A stretch of 64,000 nt of DNA, from positions 76,238,564 to 76,302,563 of the forward strand of contig CM077166.1 of the NCBI GenBank assembly GCA_039583875.1, written 5' to 3'. The position numbers and the translations under genes are program-made. Source of the DNA: Platanthera guangdongensis. Its lineage: Eukaryota > Streptophyta > Magnoliopsida > Asparagales > Orchidaceae. This document shows positions 1 through 9,599 of this stretch, piece after piece (within the stretch, counting starts at the first letter, position 1; the number at the start of each line of letters is the position of its first letter). The notes beneath the pieces are model-generated. The model was given only the letters and a program-made list of their open reading frames with translations. It was not told where the DNA came from and did no database searches.

Positions 1-45
1 GAATGACACGGCCTTGGACACGCCCGTGTCCTAGGCCATGTACCC
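1..45. repeat. Fragment of a gypsy-C-type palindrome array
   Basis: The first bases contain GACACGCCCGTGTC-like palindromes followed by an AGGCC..TGT segment. This is the same vocabulary as the LTR arrays at 39548-40205 and 41025-41758, so this is probably the edge of another LTR of that gypsy group, cut by the window start and by element H. The fragment is too short to orient. Confidence 0.55.
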
Positions 46-99
46 CTATACAGGCACCAAATATTTCTTATGACGTGACCAGCTCGATTATGATTTTTG

Positions 100-1115
100 G
101 GGCTTTATAGAGTGAGCATCACTCAACGCCAAACACCTTAGACAAAATTCTGTCTTCACTAGGCATTGACAGCGTTGAGTGAGCAATGCACACTTAATAC
201 TTTTTTGCCTTAACAGTTTTTGCAGCCTATTCTACATGCAAGGCGTTGAGAGCGTTGAGTGAACATAATTCAACTAAACGCCTTGTGCCTTAACTACATT
301 CTGCATTTTAGGCATTGAAATCGTTGAGTGAACATGCCTCACTCAACGCTTTCTGTCTTAGCCATTTCTGCTACTTCAACATATTTAGCGTTGATTGCGT
401 TGAGTGAACATGCCTCACTCAATGCTTTTTGCCTTAACCAGATTTTCTGTTTAAGAATTCAATTTGAGCTCGATGAACTTAGAACACAGTTCGAAGAACT
501 TTGAGCTCAGTTCGACGAATAGGCAATAGCTCAGTTCGACGAATTTAGAGTTCAGTTCGTCGAACTCTGAGCTCAGCTCGACGAATAAGTGAAAGTTCAA
601 CACAACAAACTTAGACCTTAGTTCGACTAAATCTGAACTCAACTATTCAACTATTTTGAATCTAAGACCTTAAGTGAGTGAGCTACTCTCAACGCCTGTG
701 GACTTAGCCACTTTTCAGCTCATTTATCTTTAGGCTTTGACTATATTAGCCTGACTGACAGCTTTTTGTTGTATGTCATTGAGTGAGTTGACTTCACTCA
801 ACGCCTGTGGATTTAGCCACATTCTAAGCTTGCCACGTCAAGGCTTTGACTGAATAGGCTTTACTCAGTGCCATAAGTCATCTGGTGATGAGTGAATGAT
901 CTTCACTCAACGCTTGTGGTCTTAGACAGTTTTCTATCTTTCCACCACTTATGTAAGAACTTACCTGACTTAGCCACTTAGTCTCTCTATCCCATCACTG
1001 CTTACTGGGATAATCTGCAATCATTAAACATGGACACAAGTTATATCACCACATGTGTATACATTTTTTGCTGGTCCTTCTTAAAATCTAGGACATTGGG
1101 ATCATTGGACCAACA
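100..1115 (-). repeat. 3' LTR of H, partial
   Basis: On the minus strand the LTR starts TGTTGGTCC at 1115, directly after a polypurine tract. It reads left through AT-rich U3 into the palindrome array. The R/U5 end (expected to finish CTTTCA as in the 5' LTR) is not seen before the gypsy-like bases at the window start, so the LTR is truncated. Confidence 0.65.
118..915. repeat. Palindrome array of family H
   Basis: Repeated TTGAGTGA and its complement TCACTCAA, often as facing pairs about 8 bases apart (near 325-348, 394-417, 780-803), linked to GCGTTGAG/CTCAACGC. In the middle (488-630) the motif changes to AGTTCGACGAA with TCGA centres near 492, 513, 537, 561, 579 and 624, a step of about 18-24 bases. 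Non-coding; short ORFs across it are accidental. Confidence 0.85.
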
Positions 1116-1116
1116 A

Positions 1117-1128
1117 TCTCCCCTATTT
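1117..1128 (-). promoter_or_regulatory. Polypurine tract of H
   Basis: Minus-strand AAATAGGGGAGAT lies immediately upstream of the 3' LTR start at 1115. It is nearly identical to the tracts before the 3' LTRs of A (24001) and D (61321) and would prime plus-strand DNA synthesis. Confidence 0.8.
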
Positions 1129-1343
1129 GAAGAAGTCAAAACCTAAGACAATGTATACACTAATGCATCATCACAACATAATTCAGATAAATCATAGTCA
1201 TATCAAATGATGTCGTAGATAAGTTAAAATTATAGCAATTGATGAGTTCGAGAGATTATAATTATAACAAATGATTGTTCTATTTAATCATATAAGGAAT
1301 AAATGTTTGTGCAATTTAAACATAGTGTCACATCCCTTGCCCT

Positions 1344-4102
1344 TTAAGCAGAACCTAAAACATTGTAAGTTTCAGGTTCCCTTATCATAATCCCACTATT
1401 TTTGGATTTCTTTGTCGGCTTGTCTTCTGCTCCAGCTATCTTCTTTCCCTTCTTATCAGCTTCATCAGCAGCCTTAGCCTTAGTTGCTCCAGCTCCAGCT
1501 TTATCTTTTTGTCTCTCAAAATAGCTGAAGGACTTGGGAAAGTATTTAGATGGTTCCACAACATTAGGACTGAGAAGATTTGTTTTTTTGTTCATCCAGA
1601 AAATCCTTCTTTTTATGTCCCTCTTTTACATCTTATCCCATTCGGTCTTGCTATACCATTTACCCCTGTCTTATATCTTATACTTTACCTGATCCCAAGC
1701 ATGCAAGATGATGGATCTGGACTCTGGGATACACTGCTCGAAATCAGGTCGTTTCTCCATTTCTTTTATGTATTTTCACTTTCTCATCTTGACTTCCTCT
1801 TCAGCTTCAGTAGGTTCAACAGTCATTTCTCTTGTCTATAGTGTCTGGTCTACTGTGGGGCTGAAGGAGGGAATTTCAGCAGCAGTGGGTTTCCCTCCCC
1901 ACTAATTACCAACACTATCATGATGTTCTATATACATCCCATACTCTTGATTATCTTGAGCAGGTTCTCTGTTCAAAGTTTCTAGTACTTGAGTAGGAAT
2001 CATTGGGATATTGTCATATTGCACTAGCTCTAATCCCAATGAGCGTATTACAACATTTGTAGCCCAGACCATGTTTTCAGTATTGGTCCTTATGAATTCT
2101 CTCTCCCCCTTTTTGGCTTCTTCAATTAAAGTATTGGTCTGGGAGCTTCTTGCCTTGATTCTTTCTACTTCCAGGCAGTTCACTCCTGCAGTGACATGAT
2201 TCTTGACTTCCAACATGTGTTCATCAAGCATCTTGGTGCAGGCATCCATCGTTGTGAAAATTTCAGTGTTCTATCCACTTCTTAAAATTTTGTCTTTTTC
2301 ATGAATTGTCACACTATTCTTGGCCTGAGTTACTTGATTTTCTATGATAATAACAATGTTCTGGCCTGACACATCTAGTTTCTCCATTGTAAAGTCTACA
2401 ACTTGAGCTGCTCTTGTGAAGAATTTGACTTTGTCTCCTTTCAGCAGATTAAATTCAAATCTTATAGATTTGATCTCAGTTGTTAGATCGTTTCTAATGT
2501 CCTTGAGGGAATCATCCACATAATTTTGTAGTGCCCTCCTTTGCTCATCTAGCAGACCCTTTAGTTGTGTAAGGAAGAGAGGTGGAATCTAGTTTGTTTG
2601 AGCTGATGTGACTTCATCAGGAACTGCCTTGACCTCTTCCTTCTCATCAGAATTAGGCTCATTTGCATTTATTTCACTTTCTGGAGCATCTGACTCTCTT
2701 CCTGATATTGAGGAATCAATATTAAGAACTTCCTTATGAGCATGGAGTTCAGATTGAATGTACCCCTCAACCCCTGTCATGCCCTCCTTGGCATGCAGAT
2801 CAACATCAGTATCTTCTGCTTTAGTAGGCTGATTATCCTTGGGTGGTACCTGAAGAGTCTCCCCCACAACCAATGCATCTTGCATTATCTCTTCCACAAG
2901 CTGCTCCCTCTTACCCATTGCAGATTATTCCTTAGCAAATGCTATTTCCATAACTTCCTCCAGCAGATGCTCCCCCACACTCTGTGGGTTGGAAACTTTA
3001 ACACCATCATGTGTAGGCAGATGATCATCTGTATCAATAAGCCTAAAAGCATCTTCCTTCATTTCTGCAGAGATCTTGTTAACAATTTCCTCTGTTATTT
3101 TCCCATCATCCATAACTGAAGGCAAATTATCTCCTTCCTCTGCAGTAGATCCAGCTAACTCCGTAACGTTCTCATCATGAATAGGAACAATATCTGACTC
3201 TAGTCTGCTTACACGAATAAGAGGGGTAATATTAGAAGAGGCTGATACCTGAATATTTATGTCCCTCTTGGGCTCTTCAGCAGATGATGATAGTTCAGGA
3301 TTATGAGGCTTTTATTCCTCGGATGAGCTGATAGAGGAGCTGGGCTCAGTAGCAGCAATTCAGTTCCCTTTCCTTTCCCCAACTTCTGGACCACGTGTCT
3401 GAAGGACCCTATCCCATCTCTCAAGCATTTTGATATCCATTCTTCTCATGTGGTGTATTCTTGTACCAAGCTTCAGATTCAGAGTTTCTGGGACTGTTTC
3501 TTGCAGATATAGTGATAGGATTCTTCCCAAATTTGGTTTGCCATTCAATCCACTATTCTTTCAAACACCACTCTTCCCCAATCAATTCTTTTGGACAGTA
3601 TGACCCTTGCCATTAGTTCAAACATCCTCTTTGAAGTTTTGTCATGGGAGCCTATTTTGCATATCAGAGCGTTTCCGATGATATCAGCTAGAAACTTACC
3701 TCTCAGGTTAAGTTCTTTCCTTAGAATTGATCAGGTGGTGTGTTTGGACAGTCCACACCATTTCATTGCCGATTTTAAATTATCCAACAACAGATCTTCT
3801 TCATCCTCAATTGCAGAGAGCTTTGACAACTGCAGAGCCTTGCTGAGCCTTTTGGGAGTAATCATGATCTTCTTTCCGCTTACTATGGTCTTAACTTTAC
3901 CTGCCGAAGCATCTGCTTTGGTGTTGGCGAACAACTCAAGCACTTCCCTCTTCCACAAAAGACAGTGTTCCATCAGGACGAAGGCTAGGTCAGATTTATG
4001 TAGAATATTAAGCACCTGTTGAACTTCTTCCAGAGCATCAACGAATCCATTGCGAACCACCTCTGCTCCTTCGAAGATGAATCTTGTCCCTCGGGTGCCA
4101 TT
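1344..4102 (-). pseudogene. Env-like accessory ORF of H, broken
   Basis: Several minus-strand pieces follow each other: 4102-3731, 3548-3360, 3125-2925, 2918-2589, 2519-2271, 2249-1902 and 1595-1344. The N-terminal part (WKREVLELF, then a conserved GKxLADIIG-like stretch and a block ending RWDRVL) aligns by eye with the env-like ORFs of A and B. The C-terminal piece contains a PSKYFPKxxxYFERQK motif shared with A near 23575. The middle is acidic, Ser/Thr/Glu-rich and partly coiled-coil-like. I start it at the minus-strand ATG at 4102; one early indel and several stops break it. In Sireviruses an ORF in this place is called envelope-like; its role is not known. It resembles the domain often labelled putative plant transposon protein. 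Confidence 0.7.
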
Positions 4103-4207
4103 TCGCTGGAGAATTTGAGAAGGCTAGCAAAAACGGCTTTCCGTCGATTCAGCGAATATGGGCGGGAGAGGGTGAGGAATAGTGACTTGGCTTATTGCAC
4201 AAGCACT

Positions 4208-4217
4208 TTTATTTATA
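4208..4217 (-). promoter_or_regulatory. TATA box upstream of env-like ORF (H)
   Basis: Minus-strand TATAAATAAA lies about 106 bases before the env-like ATG at 4102. A TATA-type site occurs at a similar distance in A, B and D, which supports an internal promoter. Confidence 0.55.
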
Positions 4218-4229
4218 GGTATTCCTAAA

Positions 4230-4850
4230 AATAAGGCGGAAAGTCAATAATCTATTTTGTTGTTTAATCTTGAACAATGGACATGATTGAAACCCGACAC
4301 ATATCTGCAGGCCGTATTTTCTACAATTTTTGTTTAGTAAGCTTGTTTTGCTCAACATCTGTTTTCTTTAGTAATTAAATTTTCAACTAGCCCCTAACTG
4401 TGTTGGACTAACTTGCAGGTGTAATATAGTCCTGCAGTACACATTCTAAAATGTGTTCTATTGGGGTGCAATTAGCATAATATCAATATCCTTAGTTTAA
4501 TTTCAACTGAGAGTGTATTAGCCCCCAACCTCAATTGACTAAGCCAAACTGTGATACTTATCTAACCTAACATTCCATATGTAATATGTCATTGGGTATG
4601 TTGAGACTTGTTACTTCTTGTGGCATGGTGAACATGTGAGCCACTAACATATTTATTGAGAAACGTCGTTTAGACTAATGTTTTTACATCCTCTCAGTCA
4701 TTTGTTTTAATTACCCTATCTCTAACCCGTGTAATCAATTTTGCAATTAAATAGTAGAATTAAAGCTAGATGAATTCTACTTATCTCTGCCCTGTAGACT
4801 TGAAGCCCATGATGGATTCACAGTCTCTGAGCATACCAGCAACCTTGCTT
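4230..4850 (-). other. AT-rich spacer between the gag-pol stub and env-like ORF (H)
   Basis: No coding sequence can be seen. A, B and D have a TCGA palindrome array in this position; none is visible here. The right end meets the protease stub, so the pol deletion junction must lie in or next to this stretch. Confidence 0.6.
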
Positions 4851-6450
4851 CTAATCTTTAGCCTTGTTCATCTGGCTTTCCTTTGCAAGCTCCCCCTTAA
4901 TAATTGCACTTGTCTTTGACATCTTGTGCATGATGATAGGTTGAATCATCCCTTGTACCCAGACTAGGGTCTGGTACATCTCTGTCCAAGGACCATAAAT
5001 GGTTATGTCCACTTGGACTATCCTGCCAGACATAACTATCTTACCTTAGGAACCCAAGCTGACTTGGGTCCTAGGTTCTTGTTAGTTTTAAAATGGAAAT
5101 GTCTACCTACAGGAGTCCTGTCAGGAAGACTTTCTATTGCCCATGGCACACTAGGATTGTGCCAACAATATATGGCAAAGTGGCCCACTATGCCACATCA
5201 CAAGCACTCATGAATATTATATATTCTCTTCTGAGCAGGTCTAGCAGCATGGTTGACTGTAGATTGAACAGAAGGAAGTGCAGCTTCCTTGTTCCAATTT
5301 CTCTTAGTCACAGTCTGACTAAGAGTGGGTCTTTCATGAGAATAGCTTGGTTTTTCACAAGGTCTATCAACAACAATTCTCTTTGTATAGGACATGCTGT
5401 TGGTGCCCTTAGAAGATTCTAAGTCTTGCTTCCTGGCATATTTACCCTTGGTCAGAGTGTGTGCAAGGAGACTTTGATAAAAGGCCACTGCCTTGCTCAA
5501 GTGTGATGGAGCTGGTGTATTAAATACAAAAGGTTCAGGATGGGCCTTTTGTACTTCTTCATGGGGAGCCTTCTGAGCACTCAGTCCCATGTCCTTTCTT
5601 CTCCCTTTGTAAGGAACTTTTGTAGTCTTACAAGGAAGATTCCTACACCTCTAGTGACCATACTTACAGTCATGGTCATACCTATTGGATGAGAGAATTA
5701 CCTTGTGAATGGTTGACTGAGCCCTGATAGGAGCTTGGCCTCTTCTCTGAGATTGGATAGCTTTAGAGATCCACTCAGACTCAGATTTTATCTTGATAGC
5801 ATCTATCTTAGATAAATTGACCACAATCCTCTTCTCCCTTTCAAGTCTCTCTTGAAGAACCTTGATAATAGAGTACTTATATTTTATGGACTCAACATGG
5901 GTATCTACCATGATCTTCATATGGGTTGCTTCCCTCGCTTTTAGACATTGCAAGGATGAAGCTTCACCTTGCTGAGAAGTAGTAATCTGTAGAGAGGTTA
6001 TTCCCTCTGCTGCTTTCTTAACAAGCAACTTGCTTTTCTTGAAAGCTTTCAGAAGGGCAGCATGATTTTCATTTAATTAATTTATATAATCTTCTGATAG
6101 AGGACTCTCATCATCACTTGATGAGGATGCATCAGAGCCTGATCAGAACCCATATCCAGACTCTGAGGATGAGCAAGATGGGAATATACCTACCTTTGTC
6201 CAGGCTGATTCTAGCAGAATTCTTCTTCTGGTGTAGCTGTCAGTTCACATCTTCTGCATTCACCTTCATCAGATTCATCCACCTCTGAGTCACTATTTGA
6301 ATGTGACAGAGGGGTCCTAATCTTTACTCTTGTACCTGTAAAGATCTTGTCTTCTCCAAGGGCAGCCAGTAGTCCAATAGTCTTCTTGTCATTTTTGCCG
6401 ACTTGAAGCTCCATTGATCTGCACACCTTATGGTTCCTTTTTGAACACAT
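4851..6450 (-). pseudogene. gag: Gag C-terminal half and protease stub of H
   Basis: Minus-strand pieces 6450-6211, 6028-5651, 5590-5198 and 5033-4851. The first carries a Gly-Leu-x-Ala motif and an acidic run like the middle of the A and B gags. The second is rich in Lys/Glu and could form a coiled coil. The third runs into a degenerate second zinc knuckle (C..C replaced, GHFAIYCW kept) near 5180 and ends with GPKSAWVPK. After the junction at 5044-5023, DNA aligning to the protease start (Trp-Tyr-Leu-Asp-Ser-Gly in A) is present but scrambled near 4960-5010. The gag N-terminus is missing. Confidence 0.65.
5023..5044 (-). promoter_or_regulatory. Gag-protease junction with splice-like ends (H)
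   Basis: On the minus strand AAG is followed by GTAAGATAG and, 22 bases after the G of GT, by GGCAG before the protease remnant. GTAAGA after AAG matches a plant 5' splice site well. The segment contains a stop that ends gag. Equivalent segments occur in A, B and D. Confidence 0.4.
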
Positions 6451-6518
6451 AAGTTAAAACCCTTTTAGCTATCCTTTGAGGTCAACTCAGACTGTTAGGA
6501 CATTTTTGAGTAACCTCA

Positions 6519-6531
6519 CTCTGATACCACT
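6519..6531 (-). promoter_or_regulatory. Primer-binding site of H
   Basis: Minus-strand AGTGGTATCAGAG directly follows the LTR end TTTCA. TGGTATCAGA is complementary to the 3' end of initiator methionine tRNA, the usual primer of plant copia elements. Confidence 0.85.
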
Positions 6532-6554
6532 TGAAAGTCTTTATTTCAAGGATA

Positions 6555-6597
6555 ACTAAATCACCTAGAGGGGGGGGGGGGTGAATAGGTTTCTTAG
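6555..6597 (-). other. U5 stem-loop with homopolymer loop (H)
   Basis: Arms CTAAATCACCTA (6555-6566) and TAGGTTTCTTAG (6586-6597) pair at about 9 of 12 positions around a loop with a run of 12 G (plus strand). It ends 23 bases from the LTR end. B and D have differently sequenced stems at the same place. Confidence 0.6.
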
Positions 6598-6706
6598 TCC
6601 TTAGTGACTAACTTTTATTTTCTTTTAGTTTACTACTTTATTGGTTGGTTAATTTTTAATTTCAAGATGAGCTACCTGCACAAATAAAAAGAACACAATA
6701 GACTAC

Positions 6707-6748
6707 ACAATGATTTATAGTGGTTCCCCAATCTTTAGCAACATCCAC
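6707..6748 (-). promoter_or_regulatory. Conserved LTR box GTGGATGT..GGGGAACCACTATAAATC (H)
   Basis: The minus strand reads GTGGATGT, a variable spacer, then GGGGAACCACTATAAATCAT and TTGTGT. The same box is at 25892-25935 (B), 43804-43848 (D 5' LTR) and 62597-62642 (D 3' LTR). Its conservation between otherwise unlike LTRs suggests a core R/U5 function such as RNA start, packaging or polyadenylation. Confidence 0.65.
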
Positions 6749-7976
6749 TCTGCTCCCACCTTGCCAAATTCCTATTGGTCAAGACTCTTCTCAAAAAAAT
6801 GCTCCAAGGAGCTTACACCTTATATCCCTTAGGATGTCTCACTCTCCTCCAAGAATTACACCTCAGCCAGAAGGGTTTACACTCAGTGATTTAAGTATCA
6901 CGTACCTCAGGCAATTAAGCCCTACCATTCAAGCTATGGAGGATAGCCTTACCTCAGAGCAAACTTGCTCCTACAACTAAGAGAGAAACACCCTCCTACA
7001 ACTTTGGCACAAGTGTCCTACCACTCAGTGATCAACTGATCACCAACCTCAGAGAAAGTTGGCTCCTAACTCTCAGATCCACAAAGAATCTTACAAAATG
7101 GAAGTGGGTTGTTGAGGTTCTTGATTGGACATAAGAGGAATTCCTCTATGCCAATCAACCTTGGGTGAGTTAGACTCATCCCCACTTTGACACCAGGAAT
7201 ATTTTCCTGTGTCTACTTTTCTGGACTAAGTACACCTTAATCCCAACAAATTCACAGCAACAAGTATATCCACTTGTGCGGGAAGTGACTTGCAGAATAC
7301 TTTCTGCTCCTTTCTGAGCTGAACCAAAAGCTCAACACTCTCTTCTTCACAACAACAATGATGTATATGCTTTGGCTTATGCTGGAAGCAAATTGCAGAT
7401 CAACTTCTCTGCCTTTCTGAACTGAGCCAACTACTCAGCTCTATCTTCTTCTTCAGATCTCCCCAAGAGAATATTCTTTAGGATTTGTTGGCTAGATTTG
7501 TGAAGGACTTGCAGCAAGGGTTTGCCATAGCTACTATCTTTTTCTCAGTGAATCACCCTGAGCTTGCTAGATGCTGCAGACGAAGATGGTACCAGCAATC
7601 TTGCTATTGAAGATATTGATGTCAACGGATAACTTGTTATGTCTCTAGACTTGCTGTCTTGGGCTCACTGTTCTTCAGCCATACCTACAACAATGGCTAT
7701 TGGGAAGAACTACTATTACCGCTACTCTTTCTATAAAGAGCTTCTCCTTTTATTTAATGTAACCCAACGACTATTTTAGCAGTGTGTTCCACTCCATTAA
7801 TTCTTGATGCATCCTTGCTTTAACGCCCAACTGACGTATAGTAGGCATGCGACTCCTTTTTTCAAGTACTGTGTCTTTTCTTCTAAAATTTTGAATATTA
7901 TTGACTTTTTGACTTATTGACATCAGCGCCTGAAGACTTAGTCAAAATTCAAGCATCAATAGTATAGGTTATAACA

Positions 7977-9599
7977 ACTCATTTCCAACTAGACCCCTAA
8001 GAGTGGTTTTGGCCATGACTAGGTCATGACAAAACCCTAGGAAGCTAAAAAGGGCCAGGTGATAGAAGGCCAAGGTGAGAATCACCTTGGTCTGCCTATG
8101 GCACAGCCTCATCACAAAACCTAAGGTTTGACCTTAGGGCTTCACCATGACTCCATGACCCCACCACAACATCACTAACCTATTAGAGGGTCCATTAGAG
8201 CCTTAAGGGTCTATTAGAGTCAACCCAAAGTGGCCAATTTGACCTAGGACCACCATAGACCTAAATTGGGAAAAGTGCCCTAACAAAGGGCAGTTGGCCT
8301 TTAATGTGCCCAAACAACCTTGCCCAAGTCTTCCTAGACCTAAAGTGGTGTCAATGGGTCACCAAGGACACATTGGGTTCAGTCCTAGAGGCCAAGTTGA
8401 CCCAAGTCAACTCTAGCCCTAATATGGTCAAAGTACCCTTACTAAGGGTAGGTGACCTCCAAAGTGCAAGGTAACCCTACATAACCCTTCCTAGACCTCA
8501 GGGGAAGCCATGGGGTCACCAAGGACCCTTGGGGTCAAACCAAATGGTCATGTTGACCCAAGTCAACTCTAGCCCTAAAGTGGTCAAAGTGCCCTTACCA
8601 AGTGACAAGTGACATCCAAGATGCCAAGTCATCTCTATCCAACCCTACCTAGGCCTTAGGGGAGATCAATGGGTCACCAGGGACTCTTTAGGGGCAACCA
8701 AAAAGGCCAAAGAGAACAAGGTCAACCCAAGCCTACCTTGGGTCAACCTAGCCCAAATAGGCTAGCCCAAGTTCAAGCCTCCTCATGTGGCTTCTTTAGG
8801 AGATGATGTGTATGGATGGGCTGCCAATAGACCTCCAGATTGACCAAGTCAAGTTGGTGACTAGGATAGAGAGTGAGCTCCATTTCCATGGTTATGGAGG
8901 AGAGAGAAAAATGAAGAGAAGGGAAGGAAGGGGATCGGCCAAGGGAAGGCCAAAGGCCATCTTTAATGGCTGAATTCAACTCCCCAAGGGAAGGTGAGAA
9001 GTTTCCAGCCGTTTCCCTGGCCACCAAGGGCCTGGTTCAGTGCCCTTTACCATGGCCGAATGTAGCCATTAATTGCCTTAATGGCCATTGATGATCCAAC
9101 CTCTCCCCTCTCCATTTGAGGCTTTAAACACCTTCAGTGGGCCGAGAGGAGGATTTCCCAATCCTTACCTGAAGAAACCAAGCCTCCCCACTATGTATTT
9201 GCAGAAACCGAGCAGTGCCGCCTTCAAAGATGGCTTCCCGACGATCTTCTCGACTTCAGGATGCCGGCAAGGTCCTCCTCCTCGCCTTAACTCATGGATA
9301 GATCGTAGCAATGTCTAGGTTCAAGGTTCGGGCTCAATTGAACCCGAACCAATTTTGTATTTCCATGGTTTCGGGCCAAGAAATAACTTGGTAGAACCGC
9401 CGGAATATGCCTCTCCGGCGGCTGTGCCCCCGCTTGACGACAGCAACCACCTCAACGGAGGTGATGGTGGCGGTGGCCGGCCGGGGCAGCGGCTGGATGG
9501 CCGGTGGTAGGTGCTTGAAGTTGGCCCAGGAAAAATGAATCCTGGTCATCGGCTCAAGGTTGACGATGACGGGATGCCGTCCAAGGCGCGCCAAGATTC
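7977..9599. other. Non-coding DNA with degenerate tandem repeats
   Basis: From about 8160 to 8740 a unit of roughly 155-165 bases recurs, recognisable by TTGACCCAAGTCAACTCTAG (8397 and 8552) and TGGGGTCACCAAGGAC-like segments (near 8352, 8510, 8674). From 8760 to 9590 the DNA becomes more G+C rich with GA-rich and purine/pyrimidine stretches. Short ORFs here show no recognisable domain. It may be the outer part of the long LTR of gypsy F or an older repeat; I see no gene. Confidence 0.4.
9397..9421. other. Perfect 8-bp inverted repeat
   Basis: CCGCCGGA and TCCGGCGG flank a 9-base loop, in the one G+C-rich patch (about 9380-9590) of a long AT-rich region. Its meaning is unknown. Confidence 0.5.

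Larger units (their letters stand above)
100..7976 (-). mobile_element. Element H: decayed Sirevirus-like copia element, pol deleted
   Basis: Read on the minus strand the order is 5' LTR (7976 to 6532), primer site, gag pieces, a stub of protease, a spacer, an env-like ORF, polypurine tract and a partial 3' LTR. Integrase, reverse transcriptase and RNase H are missing: only about 0.8 kb separates the protease stub from the env-like start, where A and D carry about 3 kb of pol. The outer ends of both LTRs are unclear, so the boundaries are estimates. The env-like ORF matches those of A, B and D by eye, which places it in the Sirevirus lineage. Confidence 0.75.
6532..7976 (-). repeat. 5' LTR of H, outer end uncertain
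   Basis: The inner end (TGAAAG in plus orientation) is fixed by the adjacent primer site. The LTR contains the R/U5 box shared with B and D (6707-6748) and a C-rich stem-loop. The outer end should mirror the 3' LTR start (TGTTGGTCC) but no such sequence is found; 7976 is a guess based on a TGTTAT-like minus-strand start, so the U3 end is probably truncated. Confidence 0.55.

Noticed and set aside
8773..9594. Possible small host gene
   Set aside because: ORFs of 76-86 codons on both strands with low-complexity sequence, no domain, no splice or promoter pattern.
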